Assembly (NCBI RefSeq): GCF_007474605.1
Contig: NZ_VHKL01000001.1
Location: forward strand, 558,001-622,000
DNA from: Rhodoligotrophos appendicifer
GTDB taxonomy: Bacteria; Pseudomonadota; Alphaproteobacteria; Rhizobiales; Im1
DNA: 64,000 nt
Direction of reading: 5' to 3'
Shown here: one piece after another, positions 1 through 9,042 of the stretch
Layout of the letters: every line of letters begins with the position of its first letter
How positions within the stretch are numbered: the first letter of the stretch is position 1
Program-made: the position numbers and the translations under genes
The notes under the pieces: model-generated
Seen by the model: the letters and a program-made list of their open reading frames with translations, nothing else
Told to the model about the DNA's origin: nothing
The model's database searches: none

Positions 1-267
1 TCCCGCCCGAAGCGCCGCGGCCACGAAAACCGTCTCCGCCAGCTCCTCGTCGCTCGCACCGGCCGCTTTGGCTGCTTTCTTATGCACCTCCAGGCAATAG
101 GGGCATTGCGTGGTGAGTGCCACAGCCAGCGCCATCAGCTCCTTGTATTTCTTCGGAATGACACCGTCCGCCAGTGCTGCTTTGTCGAACTCCTGGAATC
201 CCGACATCGCCGACGGTGCGAGTTTGCGAAACTGCGGAAGCCTCGTCAGGTTCTTGACATCGTACAT
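1..267 (-). CDS. AhpD/carboxymuconolactone decarboxylase-like protein, cut by left edge
   Basis: The visible 89 residues match the carboxymuconolactone decarboxylase/AhpD fold: a Glu near residue 43 followed by CPYC (Cys55 and Cys58) and His62, the redox-active CxxC and proton-relay His of AhpD-like peroxidases. The ATG at 267 follows AGGAG on the minus strand. The gene continues beyond position 1. It lies downstream of and in the same direction as the liv-type importer genes, so it may share their transcript and act on the same organic acid. A true decarboxylase lacks the CxxC pair, so an AhpD-like hydroperoxidase or disulfide reductase is more likely. The substrate cannot be told. Confidence 0.75.
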   Translation of the reverse strand, partial: MYDVKNLTRLPQFRKLAPSAMSGFQEFDKAALADGVIPKKYKELMALAVALTTQCPYCLEVHKKAAKAAGASDEELAETVFVAAALRAG

Positions 268-323
268 AGTTTCTCACTCCTATCCTTTGTGAAGAGCGGG
301 GGGGTATCCTCGGCGACTGTTGA

Positions 324-1160
324 TCACAGCCACCTTTTCCTGCGCTTGAAGGATTTGAGATTCTTGAAGGATCGGCGCTCTTCTCCACCGCCCTGACCAA
401 GATAGAACTCCTTCACATCCTCATTTGATCGAAGCGCCTCGGCGGACCCGTCGAGGACGATCTTCCCCTGTTCCATGATGTAACCGTAGTCAGCGACTGA
501 GAGCGCCACGCGCGCATTTTGCTCGACCAAAAGGATCGTGACTCCCAGATCGCGGTTAAGCTGCTTGATGATTTGGAAGACCTCCTTCACCAGCAGAGGG
601 GACAAACCCATGGATGGTTCGTCCATCAGGATAAGCCTTGGCTTTGCCATAATGGCTCGCCCGATGGCGAGCATCTGCTGCTCGCCCCCTGACAGATATC
701 CGGCAAGGCCGGTCCTTTCCTTCAGTCGTGGGAAATACTCGTAGACACGCTCGATATCGCCTTTCACCCCATTGTCGCGGCGCGTAAACGCGCCCAGGCG
801 CAGATTTTCGAGAACCGTCATGTCTGAGATGATGCGACGGCCCTCCATGACCTGGAAGATCCCCTTCCGAACGATCCGGTCGGGTTCGATACCGTTGATC
901 TTCTCGCCAAGAAAGGTGACGTCACCGCGGGTAATCTGACCGTCTTCAGACTTCAACAGGCCGGAGATCGCCTTGAGGGTCGTCGATTTCCCCGCTCCAT
1001 TGGAGCCCAGAAGCGCAATGATTTCTCCTTTTGGCACCTTAAGCGAGAGACCGCGCAGAACCAAGATGACGTCGCTATAGACGACCTCGATATTGTTGAC
1101 GGACAGCATGAGGTCGGCCGTGTCGAAGGATGGCACGGAGCTCGCTGAAATATCTGCCAT
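324..1160 (-). CDS. livF: LivF-type ABC transporter ATP-binding protein
   Basis: ATPase of a branched-chain amino acid/aromatic acid-type ABC importer, powering the membrane pair encoded upstream. Walker A GSNGAGKST is at residues 52-60, the signature LSGGE at 156-160 and Walker B LILMDE at 177-181. At 278 residues it is longer than the usual 235-250: there is an extra N-terminal stretch of about 20 residues and a lysine/arginine-rich tail ending KRRKRWL. The start is supported by GAGG upstream. It is last of the transporter genes in the order livG, acyl-CoA synthetase, livH, livM, livK, livF, all on the minus strand. The symbol denotes the family, not a proven amino acid substrate. Confidence 0.85.
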   Translation of the reverse strand: MADISASSVPSFDTADLMLSVNNIEVVYSDVILVLRGLSLKVPKGEIIALLGSNGAGKSTTLKAISGLLKSEDGQITRGDVTFLGEKINGIEPDRIVRKGIFQVMEGRRIISDMTVLENLRLGAFTRRDNGVKGDIERVYEYFPRLKERTGLAGYLSGGEQQMLAIGRAIMAKPRLILMDEPSMGLSPLLVKEVFQIIKQLNRDLGVTILLVEQNARVALSVADYGYIMEQGKIVLDGSAEALRSNEDVKEFYLGQGGGEERRSFKNLKSFKRRKRWL

Positions 1161-1236
1161 GACAACCTCGACGCTCTTCCCGCGTCTCCCTTCCGTCGCA
1201 TGGAAGGGAGACCGATGGGCTCACCAAAGGAGACGA

Positions 1237-2520
1237 CTACCAGCCCTGCAGCTCAGTTTTCCTCGGCAATTCGATAGTGGTGACCTTCTCAAGCTTGATG
1301 GTGCCGTTCTTCACCAGGTCCGCCAAGGCACCATCGGTTGCTCCGGTAACGACGGAGCGATAGAGATCGACTTTCGTCGTGGGTCGGTGATCCGTCTTAG
1401 TCCAGGTCGAGGGATTGCAAACGCCTTCGGTCCCGGCTGGCACCCAGTCTGCCTTCTGATACATGCCATCTCGGATCTTGACGCCGGTGACCCCACCGTT
1501 TTTCTCGGCCCAGTCCATGGCTTCCTTCATGTACATGACAGTACAGACGGCAGCCAAGTAGTGGACGGAGCGGTAGGCCTCACCACTCGGGTCAGACATT
1601 TTGGAGACGTCCTTGAACATGGCTAGGCCCGGCGCATCGCCGGTCCACGTCACCGCTGTGCGCACCGGAAACACCACGCCATTGGCAGCCGAACCGGCAG
1701 CCTTCATGGCATCCTCACCCATGCCCCACACGTTGCCTAGAAACTGCACATCGACGCCTGCCGTTTCACAAGCCTTCAGCACCGATATGTTGGAACCGGC
1801 CGTATTGCCAAGATAGGCATAATTTGCACCGGACTGCTTCAGCGTAAGGCACTGAGCCGTATAATCCCCTGGGGTGAGAGCAAAGGTGATGGGCTCAAGA
1901 ACCTCGAAGCCGAGGTCCTTCGCATAGGCCTCTGCCGCTGCCTTGGGCGAATTCGGATAGGGATGATTTGCGCCCATATGCACCCATTTCGGCTTACCCT
2001 CTTTGCCTTTGGCCTTCCAGTCATCGGCTGCCCATTGCACCATGGCGCGCGCTGCATCTGAGTAGGATGGACCGTAGAAGAAGTTGAAGGGCGCCGCCCG
2101 CTCGCTGTGCTCGTTCACCTTGCCCACCGGATCCGTCAGTGAGGCGGAATAGGAGCCGGAATAGTAAGGAATTTCCTCCTTTGTCACCATGGCGACCAGT
2201 GCCTCAGTGTCGGCTGTACCCCAGCCCTGGATGGCCACGACCTTATCGCCCCCGACCCACTTCTTGAACGCTGCGAGAGCTCGAGGAACTTGATAGCCAT
2301 ACTCATTGAAGTCCGAATTGATCGGCTTGCCGTTCACTCCACCGTTTTTGTTGATCCAGGCGACTGTATCTTGAACACCCTGCCCATAAGGCTTGCCCAC
2401 ATCCGAGGTTCCCCCCGAATAGTCGGCGAGATGCCCAATATTGATCGCGTCTTGAGCCTGGGCGGAGACTGACAGCGACAGCGAAAGAGTCGAAGCCAGG
2501 AGTAATGCAACGTTCCTCAT
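1237..2520 (-). CDS. livK: LivK-type periplasmic substrate-binding protein
   Basis: Periplasmic binding protein of the importer. The ATG at 2520, preceded by CGGAGG, gives a clear signal peptide: MRN, a leucine/serine-rich core, then a probable cleavage after SVSAQA near residue 22. The mature protein opens with INIGHLADYSG, typical of type I (leucine/amide/aromatic-binding) fold proteins. About 427 residues is at the long end of the family, as in binding proteins for aromatic or other organic acids. The open frame extends to 2628, but that extension lacks a signal sequence and overlaps livM. The ligand is unknown; the neighbouring acyl-CoA synthetase suggests a carboxylic acid. Confidence 0.85.
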   Translation of the reverse strand: MRNVALLLASTLSLSLSVSAQAQDAINIGHLADYSGGTSDVGKPYGQGVQDTVAWINKNGGVNGKPINSDFNEYGYQVPRALAAFKKWVGGDKVVAIQGWGTADTEALVAMVTKEEIPYYSGSYSASLTDPVGKVNEHSERAAPFNFFYGPSYSDAARAMVQWAADDWKAKGKEGKPKWVHMGANHPYPNSPKAAAEAYAKDLGFEVLEPITFALTPGDYTAQCLTLKQSGANYAYLGNTAGSNISVLKACETAGVDVQFLGNVWGMGEDAMKAAGSAANGVVFPVRTAVTWTGDAPGLAMFKDVSKMSDPSGEAYRSVHYLAAVCTVMYMKEAMDWAEKNGGVTGVKIRDGMYQKADWVPAGTEGVCNPSTWTKTDHRPTTKVDLYRSVVTGATDGALADLVKNGTIKLEKVTTIELPRKTELQGW

Positions 2521-2579
2521 GTTTCCTCCGTGTTTAACATTTAAATTTTCGAACGGTCGAGCGCCGTCCTTCGACCAGC

Positions 2580-3650
2580 TTAGTAAGAAAACGGATAGAG
2601 CTTCCAGTATGCCTTGATCTGCCTCCAACGATGAGCAAGACCATCGGGCTCGAATATCAAGAAGAGAATAATGACTGCGCCGATCATCATCTCACGCAAA
2701 TAAGTAATCCCGTCTTTCAGATGAAGGGCATTATCGATTGCACTTCCCTGAAGAGCACTTGCCATCGCGCCGGTTAGCTCCGGCAGCAAGACAATAAAGA
2801 TCGTCCCAAGGAGCGAGCCCATGATCGACCCAAGCCCACCGATAATGATCATGGCCAGGAACTGGATGGAGAACAGGATGTCTATGCCCTCGACGGACAT
2901 ATAGCCGATGTAATGAGCGTACAGAGCTCCGCCGATCCCCGCATAGAACGAAGAGATTCCGAACGCCATCGTTCGATATTTTGTGAGATTGATCCCCATC
3001 ATCTCAGCTGAGAGATAATGATCGCGCACTGCGATCAGGGCTCGGCCATCTCGTGTCCGCATGAGATTGGCCGCCAAGACGTACAGCACGACGACAAACA
3101 CCAGAACCACATAGAAATAGCGCTCGTCACCGGAAAGGTCGAAACCGAAAATTTCGAACGGCGCCACAACCGATCCTGCTGTTCCTCCGGTGAACCAAGT
3201 GGCCCGGACGAAGAAATCTTGGAGGATGAACTGGGCGGCCAGAGTCGCAATCGCGAGATAGAGCCCCTTCACGCGGGCTGCGGGAATACCGAAAAGCAGG
3301 CCCACAGCTGTCGTCCACAGACCAGCAAGAACGATTGCGATCGGCACGGGTACGCCGTGCTCGGCAAGAAAGGCAGATGAGAAACCGCCAAAGCCGAAGA
3401 AGACAGCATGACCAATGGAGATCTGGCCAGAGAAACCCACTAGGAGGTTCAACCCGAGCGCCGCGATTCCGAGATACCCAATCTGGATCAAGAGACTGAG
3501 CAGATAATTGCTGAGGAACAACGGCGCCAGCGAGAGGATAACAACTCCTCCAATCAGGAAGGCCAGCGTAAGCCGGGTAGAAAAAATAGACTGATCGCTG
3601 CGGTAAGTGGTCCGGAAATCGCCACATGGCCGCATGATGTCGATCGCCAT
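2580..3650 (-). CDS. livM: LivM-type ABC permease
   Basis: Second transmembrane subunit of the importer. The 356-residue protein has an extended N-terminus, then many hydrophobic segments and the LivM hallmark GLNLLVGFSGQISIGHA around residues 66-82, followed by the EAA-like loop region containing GLGSIMGSLLGT near residue 280. It begins 3 bases after livH ends, so the two permeases are probably translationally coupled. The start ATG has a weak GAGAA Shine-Dalgarno. Inner-membrane location is clear. Confidence 0.87.
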   Translation of the reverse strand: MAIDIMRPCGDFRTTYRSDQSIFSTRLTLAFLIGGVVILSLAPLFLSNYLLSLLIQIGYLGIAALGLNLLVGFSGQISIGHAVFFGFGGFSSAFLAEHGVPVPIAIVLAGLWTTAVGLLFGIPAARVKGLYLAIATLAAQFILQDFFVRATWFTGGTAGSVVAPFEIFGFDLSGDERYFYVVLVFVVVLYVLAANLMRTRDGRALIAVRDHYLSAEMMGINLTKYRTMAFGISSFYAGIGGALYAHYIGYMSVEGIDILFSIQFLAMIIIGGLGSIMGSLLGTIFIVLLPELTGAMASALQGSAIDNALHLKDGITYLREMMIGAVIILFLIFEPDGLAHRWRQIKAYWKLYPFSY

Positions 3651-3653
3651 TTC

Positions 3654-4547
3654 TCAGACCCTCTCGATGTCGCGGGTTCCAAACAAACCGTAGGGCCTGA
3701 TCATGAGAATGATGATCAGAACATAGAAGGGGACGATCTCATAGAGGTTGCCCCAATGTAGAAACTGGCTGTCGACATAATGCGCCAGGTTTTCCAGCAG
3801 CCCCATAATGAGGCCTCCCACCACAGCGCCCAGGATTGAATCCAGCCCCCCGAGGATAACCGCTGGAAACACTTTGATGCCGAAATAAGACAGCGCGGAC
3901 GAGACGCCATTCACCATGCCCACGACCACGCCGGCCACTGCAGAGACTGCCGCAGAAATTCCCCACGACAAGGCGAAGACCTGTCGAACCGAGATGCCGA
4001 GTGATTGTGCCACTTGCTGAGAGAAGGCCGTGGCTCTCATGGCCAGGCCCATTCTTGAGAATTTAAAGAACCATGCAAATCCGGCCATGATGACCAGGCT
4101 GACGCTCGTGGACATGATGTAGGCGGTCTTGACCTCGAGTCCCCCGATATTCACTTGCTGGACCGAAAAGGTCTGAGGAAACGGCTGAGCAAATGTGCCA
4201 AACATCCACTTCATCAGCGCTTGGAAGAAGATCGACAAGCCGATTGTGACCATGATCACGGAGATGATCGGTTCCCCGATCAAGGGCCGCAGGACGATCA
4301 TCTGTACGGCAAGCCCAAAGATCATCATGAAGGCCAGCGAGATGAGAAAGCCCCAGAAGAAGGGGATCTGCCAGTAGGTGAGTAACCACCAGCACACCCA
4401 GGCGCCGATGAGCAGGAACTCACCCTGAGCGAAGTTCACGACCTGCGAGGCCTTGTAGATCAGCACAAAGCACATGCCGACGACCCCGTAGAGCGTGCCT
4501 ATGATCAGGCCGTTGATCACCAGTTGGAGCAGGAGTTGGGTATCCAT
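3654..4547 (-). CDS. livH: LivH-type ABC permease
   Basis: First transmembrane subunit of the importer, 297 residues. It has the family opening LLQLVINGLIIGTLYGVVG and the motif ASQVVNFAQGEFLLIGAWV, then about eight hydrophobic helices. The C-terminal half contains GGLDSILGAVVGGLIMG, the conserved LivH loop. Its ATG overlaps the stop codon region of the upstream acyl-CoA synthetase (both touch 4547), which ties synthetase and transporter into one transcript. Confidence 0.87.
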   Translation of the reverse strand: MDTQLLLQLVINGLIIGTLYGVVGMCFVLIYKASQVVNFAQGEFLLIGAWVCWWLLTYWQIPFFWGFLISLAFMMIFGLAVQMIVLRPLIGEPIISVIMVTIGLSIFFQALMKWMFGTFAQPFPQTFSVQQVNIGGLEVKTAYIMSTSVSLVIMAGFAWFFKFSRMGLAMRATAFSQQVAQSLGISVRQVFALSWGISAAVSAVAGVVVGMVNGVSSALSYFGIKVFPAVILGGLDSILGAVVGGLIMGLLENLAHYVDSQFLHWGNLYEIVPFYVLIIILMIRPYGLFGTRDIERV

Positions 4548-6511
4548 CAGGCCGCCCTTCGATTACCTGCAGCCGCCGGGGAAGCAGTGCGTTTGAGGTC
4601 GATGACCTTGATTTGCGTCTTGATCCGCTGCTTGGTTCCATCCTGGAAGGCGATGGTGGTGTCGATATCGATCTTTTCCTCGCCCCGATACATGGCCTCG
4701 ATGATCTCACGATAACGTTCGTTGATCACTCCGCGTCTGACCTTGCGGGTTCGCGTCAGTTCTCCGTCATCCGCATCCAACTCCTTGTAAAGGAGGATGA
4801 ATTTTTCGATCCTGTGCTTCTCGGGTAGCGTTTTATTGACAGCCTCGATTTCACTCGTCAGCAGCGTGGTGACTTCCGGGCGGGACGAAAGATCGGTGTA
4901 GGTGGTGAATGATATTCGCTTCTTCTCTGCCCACTTCGCCACAATGGGGAACCGTATGCAGATGATGGCCGACAAGTGCTCGCGCCCATCTCCCAAAACG
5001 ACCGCCTCGGCAACATAGGGTGAGAATTTCATCTTGTTTTCGATGTATTGCGGCGAGAAGCGGTGACCCTGGGAGGTCGTGGCCAAGTCTCTGATCCGGT
5101 CGATGACGACCAAATGCCCGCGATCATTGACGAAGCCAGCGTCGCCCGTATGCAACCACCCGTCAGTGCCCATCGCTTTCGCTGTTTCGTCTGTGTCTCG
5201 GTAGTACCCAACATACATGTTATCGTGCCGCGTCGAGATTTCGCCGAGCCCGCTCGGATCGGGATCGTCAATCCTGATCTCCACACCCGTCATCGGCACA
5301 CCCACCGTATCGAAGTCGACGTCGGTTGCTGTGTGAATGGTGTAGGCGCCAAGCAGCTCCGTCTGGCCATAAAGCTGACGCAAGGGTACGCCGAGGGCGA
5401 GAAAGAACCGGAAGGTTTCCGGGCCAAGCGCGGCGCCACCCGTTGCTGCAGACTTGAGGCGCGAGAAACCAAGGCGATCCCGCAGCCCCTTGAACAGAAT
5501 GAGATCAGCCAAAGCGGAGCGCTGGCCTTTTTCGAGAGCCTTCAATCCCAGCTTCATCCCGATGTCGAACATCAGCCGCTTGAAGCGCGACGCATCCATC
5601 ATGCGCGCTCTCACATCTGCTGCAGTCTGCTCCCAGACGCGGGGCGCGAAAAGAACGAAGGTGGGTCCGATCTCTCGCATGTCCGATATCATGGTGTCGG
5701 GCTCCTCCACGAAATTCACCTTCATTCGTGAAAGAAGCGCCTGCCCGAACGCGTAGATCTGCTCCATGATCCACGGCATTTGCAGGACGCTGACATATTC
5801 GTCTTCTGCCGTTCGCATATCGGCTTCGAGATAGGCTGCACAATGCCGCAACAGCGCGCCGCCGGTAAGCATTGCCAGTTTGGGATGCGACGTCGTTCCT
5901 GAAGTGGTGCAGAGAATTGCCACATCGGCACCGCGACCAGCGGCGACCATTTCCGCGTAGCGGCCCGGCTTTTCTTCCTCTCGTTTTCTCCCCCTGTGCT
6001 CGATGTCGGCCAAAGAGATGAGGCGTGGATCCTCGTATTTTCGGATTCCCCTCGCATCCTCATAAATGATGTGGAAGACGGTGGGGATGCGATCCTCGAG
6101 TTGAAGCAGTTTATCGACCTGCTCCTCATCCTCCGCAAATACAACCCTCACGCCTGAATAGTCGATGAGATAGGCAACCTCCTCCGCCAGCGCATCGCGA
6201 TAGATCCCCAGCGACAGGCCGCCTATGGCATGTGTGGCGATCTCGCCCATGAGCCACTCCGGCCGATTGTCCCCGATAAGTCCGACAACGTCTCCTCGCT
6301 TGACGCCGATGTCCTCAAGGCCAAGCGCGATGCATTTCACGCGCTCATGAACCTCTCGCCAGCTGAAAGCCCGCCAGATGCCGAATTGTTTCTCCCGTAG
6401 CCAGACGTCATCGCCGTGCTCTGACGCATGCAAGGCGAGCAGCTTTGGCAGGGTGTCATGCACCTTTGTATCCGGCAGCATCTCTCTGCCACTTGAGGCG
6501 GGAGTCGTCAT
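4547..6511 (-). CDS. AMP-forming acyl-CoA synthetase (long-chain/aryl acid CoA ligase family)
   Basis: Member of the ANL superfamily: it adenylates a carboxylic acid with ATP and transfers it to CoA. The P-loop TTSGTTSHPK is at about residues 202-211, the YGQTE acyl-adenylate motif follows in the middle, and GWLHTGDAG with the DRIRDLATTSQG hinge is in the C-terminal third. The canonical catalytic hinge lysine (usually DRxKD.I...G) reads RIRDLA here, so the hinge differs from the consensus. At 654 residues it has the length of long-chain FadD-like enzymes. GAGGG precedes the ATG. Lying between livG and livH, it probably activates what the importer brings in. The exact acid is not deducible. 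Confidence 0.82.
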   Translation of the reverse strand: MTTPASSGREMLPDTKVHDTLPKLLALHASEHGDDVWLREKQFGIWRAFSWREVHERVKCIALGLEDIGVKRGDVVGLIGDNRPEWLMGEIATHAIGGLSLGIYRDALAEEVAYLIDYSGVRVVFAEDEEQVDKLLQLEDRIPTVFHIIYEDARGIRKYEDPRLISLADIEHRGRKREEEKPGRYAEMVAAGRGADVAILCTTSGTTSHPKLAMLTGGALLRHCAAYLEADMRTAEDEYVSVLQMPWIMEQIYAFGQALLSRMKVNFVEEPDTMISDMREIGPTFVLFAPRVWEQTAADVRARMMDASRFKRLMFDIGMKLGLKALEKGQRSALADLILFKGLRDRLGFSRLKSAATGGAALGPETFRFFLALGVPLRQLYGQTELLGAYTIHTATDVDFDTVGVPMTGVEIRIDDPDPSGLGEISTRHDNMYVGYYRDTDETAKAMGTDGWLHTGDAGFVNDRGHLVVIDRIRDLATTSQGHRFSPQYIENKMKFSPYVAEAVVLGDGREHLSAIICIRFPIVAKWAEKKRISFTTYTDLSSRPEVTTLLTSEIEAVNKTLPEKHRIEKFILLYKELDADDGELTRTRKVRRGVINERYREIIEAMYRGEEKIDIDTTIAFQDGTKQRIKTQIKVIDLKRTASPAAAGNRRAA

Positions 6512-6518
6512 TCGGCCC

Positions 6519-7382
6519 TCACGACGCGGACCGGTCCTGAGGCTGTCTCAAGTCATCCTCAGGCTCGTCTTCACCAAGATAAGCCTTCCGCACCTCTTCG
6601 TTCTTGAGAACTTCCGATGGCAGGCCTTCCGCTATCTTCTTCCCGAAATCGAGCACCATGACACGTTGAGAGATATCCATGACGACGCTCATGTCGTGTT
6701 CGATCATGATGATGGTCATGCCCCATTCCTCGTTTAGGTCGACGATGTATCGGGCCATATCCTCCTTTTCTTCGAGGTTCATGCCTGCCATCGGCTCATC
6801 GAGAAGGATCAGTCTCGGCTCCAACGCCACGGCTCGGGCAAGTTCCACCCGCTTTCGCAGTCCATAGGAAAGTGTGCCGGCCACAGCCTTTCGAACATGC
6901 TGGATCTCGAGAAAATCGATGATGTCTTCCACCTTTCGGCGGTGCTCGAGTTCCTCTTTCTGCGCGCCTCCAATCCAATAGAACGCCCCATTGAAGAGGT
7001 TGTTCTTCAGCAGATGGTGCCGGCCGACCATGATGTTGTCGAGCACGCTCATGTGATTGAAGAGCGCCAGATTTTGAAAGGTCCGGCCGATACCCAGAGC
7101 GGCACGCTTGTTTGGCCTTATTCGAGTGATATCGCGGCCTTCGAAAAAGACCCGCCCCTCGCTCGGCGAATATCTCCCGGAGATGCAGTTCAAGAGCGAA
7201 GTTTTACCTGCGCCATTGGGCCCGATAATGGAGAAGAGCTCTCCTCGGCGCACCTCGAAACCCACAGCGCTGAGTGCTTTCAGACCCCCAAACCGCAGCG
7301 AGATGTCACGCATCTCGAGCAGCACCGTGGCCGCCGCAGTCCCTGCCGCAGCAATATTTCTGTCGACTTGCGTGATGTGCAA
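6519..7382 (-). CDS. livG: LivG-type ABC transporter ATP-binding protein
   Basis: First gene of the importer cluster. It contains Walker A GPNGAGKTS, an atypical signature region GTLSYGLRKRVELARA, Walker B LILLDEP and the LivG C-terminal AYLGEDE. The LSYGLRKRVE form, in place of LSGGQ, is the usual LivG variant. The start is uncertain: the frame is open to a TTG at 7460; I prefer the TTG at 7382, which sits just after GGAGGGG, although the spacing is short. An ATG exists at 7313, directly at the ABC domain. It ends 7 bases before the acyl-CoA synthetase start. Confidence 0.82.
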   Translation of the reverse strand: MHITQVDRNIAAAGTAAATVLLEMRDISLRFGGLKALSAVGFEVRRGELFSIIGPNGAGKTSLLNCISGRYSPSEGRVFFEGRDITRIRPNKRAALGIGRTFQNLALFNHMSVLDNIMVGRHHLLKNNLFNGAFYWIGGAQKEELEHRRKVEDIIDFLEIQHVRKAVAGTLSYGLRKRVELARAVALEPRLILLDEPMAGMNLEEKEDMARYIVDLNEEWGMTIIMIEHDMSVVMDISQRVMVLDFGKKIAEGLPSEVLKNEEVRKAYLGEDEPEDDLRQPQDRSAS

Positions 7383-7489
7383 GCCCCTCCTCGTCTCCTG
7401 GAGACGCGGCAATGCCGGCGCCTCCTTCCCATAATGTCCGACCGGTCGAAGCCGAGACAACCTGCTCGATCACCGCCGAGCTTAGGCCT

Positions 7490-7518
7490 ACTCAATCGAC
7501 CTTTAGATCGAGGGTCAA
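7490..7518 (-). promoter_or_regulatory. Candidate promoter/operator of the importer operon
   Basis: On the minus strand there is a TTGACC -35-like hexamer (7513-7518) with a weak TTGAGT -10 17 bases further (7490-7495). The spacer holds an imperfect inverted repeat, TCGACCTTTAGATCGA on the plus strand (7496-7511; 12 of 16 positions self-complementary). A repeat in the spacer is a common operator placement. Both parts are weak and this is inference from position. Confidence 0.28.
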
Positions 7519-7715
7519 GTTAGCCTTTGGCTTAAGGATGAAGGAGTGATCAGCAGAGGGGCTAGAGAAACCACCGGAGCCAGGGTGGCCGTCGAGGATG
7601 AACCTGGAGCCCGGCGAGGTCTCGCCAAGACTGCCCCCCTCGGCACATCAACCTCTAGAGCGGGCTGTAGGTGTCAAAATGGCGGGGATTCAAGGAACGA
7701 TATTCTGTCTGGTTC

Positions 7716-7805
7716 TGGCGGAGGGAGAGGGATTCGAACCCTCGATACGGTTTCCCGTATACACACTTTCCAGGCGTGCGCCTTCAACCACTCGGCCACC
7801 CCTCC
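7716..7805 (-). tRNA. tRNA-Ser (anticodon GGA)
   Basis: The minus strand folds as a class II tRNA. A 7-bp acceptor (GGAGGGG with TCCCTCC) ends in discriminator G and an encoded CCA (7716-7718). The D-arm region is GCCGAGTGG, the anticodon loop is CTGGAAA with GGA, the long variable arm is TACGG-GAAA-CCGTA and the T-loop is GGTTCGAATCC. The long variable arm and anticodon GGA identify serine (codons UCC/UCU). Confidence 0.97.
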
Positions 7806-7836
7806 GTGCCGACGCAATTCCGTCCGGCGCGCCGGC

Positions 7837-7864
7837 AATATACGCAACATGGGGGGTCATGCAA
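7837..7864 (-). promoter_or_regulatory. Probable promoter of tRNA-Ser
   Basis: On the minus strand, TTGCAT (7859-7864) and TATATT (7837-7842) are separated by 16 bases, with the -10 ending 31 bases before the tRNA 5' end. The rest of the 303-bp gap between the tRNA and recR (7806-8108) shows no gene; it has one 7-bp inverted repeat (CCAGTGG...CCACTGG near 7968-8000) without a T-run. Confidence 0.5.
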
Positions 7865-8108
7865 GCAGTCGTCGCTGCAAATCTTGACATTCCCCGGTTG
7901 CTTGCATCGCTTCTGAGCGTAGCCATGGTGTTTTCATCAGCGGAGAGAGGCCATCATGCTCGATGGACCAGTGGGAAGTCTCAAGTCCCCTGGCCACTGG
8001 GAGGTACGCTAGTTAGGTGCTAACTGTTGAGAGATGCTTCTGAGATTGACCAAAAGTCCGATTGTGTCCGTGCGAAGAGCTGACACCATGGCTCCCTTTG
8101 TTTTTGGC

Positions 8109-8714
8109 CTACAAGGCTCGTCGCGCCTTGATGGCGGCAGTCAAAGTCCCCTCGTCCAGATAGTCCAGCTCGCCTCCAACCGGAACGCCGTGCGCAAGTC
8201 TTGAGACCGTCACCTCCAGCCCCTTCAGCCGATCCATGATGTAATAGGCTGTGGTTTGGCCATCGACCGTTGCATTGACGGCCAGTATGACCTCCTTGAC
8301 GTCTGCTGCGGCACTGCGACGGATCAAAGCGTCGATGGAGAGATCATTGGGACCCACGCCTTCGATCGCAGACATGACGCCCCCGAGCACGTGGTAAAGG
8401 CCGCTATTGGCCCTTGCGCGCTCCAATGCCCAAAGATCACTCACATCCTCCACGACGCAAAGGATTGAGCGATCCCGCCGCGGATCGGAGCAGATGCCAC
8501 AAGGATCCGTTGTGTCTACATTTCCGCAGTTTCCACAGATCCTCACCGCCTCATCAACCTTCCGCAGGGCAGTAGCGATGGGATCCAGGAGTCGTGCACG
8601 ATTTTTTATGAGGTGGAGAACAACCCGCCGGGCCGACCGAGGGCCAAGGCCTGGTAGTTTCGCCAAGAGGTGAATAAGGCCTTCGATCTCTTCGCCGACA
8701 ACTTGTCTGGTCAT
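8109..8714 (-). CDS. recR: Recombination mediator RecR
   Basis: RecR works with RecO/RecF to load RecA at single-stranded gaps. The 201-residue protein has the N-terminal helix-hairpin-helix ([11 protein letters not shown], residues 20-30), a C4 zinc finger (Cys60, Cys63, Cys72, Cys75), a Toprim domain ([15 protein letters not shown] onward) and the C-terminal [16 protein letters not shown] motif. Length and order are standard. It is the third gene of dnaX-ybaB-recR, an arrangement shared by many bacteria, with a 4-base gap from ybaB. Confidence 0.97.
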   Translation of the reverse strand: MTRQVVGEEIEGLIHLLAKLPGLGPRSARRVVLHLIKNRARLLDPIATALRKVDEAVRICGNCGNVDTTDPCGICSDPRRDRSILCVVEDVSDLWALERARANSGLYHVLGGVMSAIEGVGPNDLSIDALIRRSAAADVKEVILAVNATVDGQTTAYYIMDRLKGLEVTVSRLAHGVPVGGELDYLDEGTLTAAIKARRAL

Positions 8715-8718
8715 ACCC

Positions 8719-9039
8719 TCAAAAGCCGAGATTGAGGCCCGGTGGTAAAGCGATACCTCCCGTCAACTCCTTCATCTGCTCGGCGACGACTCCCTCCATC
8801 TTCTGCCGGGCATCCGCGTGCGCTGCAATAATCAGATCTTCCAGGATCTCGGGATCGTCGCTGAGAACGGTCGGGTCGAGCTTGATACCTTTCATCGCAC
8901 CCTTCCCGTTGAGAGTCACGGTCACCAGGCCGGCCCCCGAACTCCCTTCGATGTCCAAGGATTCGAGACGAGACTGCATATCCTGCATACGCGACTGCAT
9001 GTCTTGGAATTGTTTCATCATGTCGCCGATGTTCTTCAT
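8719..9039 (-). CDS. ybaB: YbaB/EbfC family nucleoid-associated protein
   Basis: Small DNA-binding protein of the EbfC family, 106 residues, normal length. It begins [22 protein letters not shown], an amphipathic dimerisation helix, then [20 protein letters not shown] and a helix containing [14 protein letters not shown], the tweezer-like fold. It sits 3 bases after dnaX and 4 before recR, the conserved context that links it to replication and repair genes. Its exact cellular role is not settled in the family. Confidence 0.95.
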   Translation of the reverse strand: MKNIGDMMKQFQDMQSRMQDMQSRLESLDIEGSSGAGLVTVTLNGKGAMKGIKLDPTVLSDDPEILEDLIIAAHADARQKMEGVVAEQMKELTGGIALPPGLNLGF

Positions 9040-9042
9040 CTC

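Noticed and set aside
7968-8000. Inverted repeat CCAGTGG...CCACTGG before tRNA-Ser
   Set aside because: Long loop, no T-run, no promoter nearby; not convincing as a terminator or operator.
7461-8108. tRNA-adjacent integration site (att) or mobile element
   Set aside because: No direct repeat of the tRNA 3' end, no integrase and no foreign-looking genes on either side.
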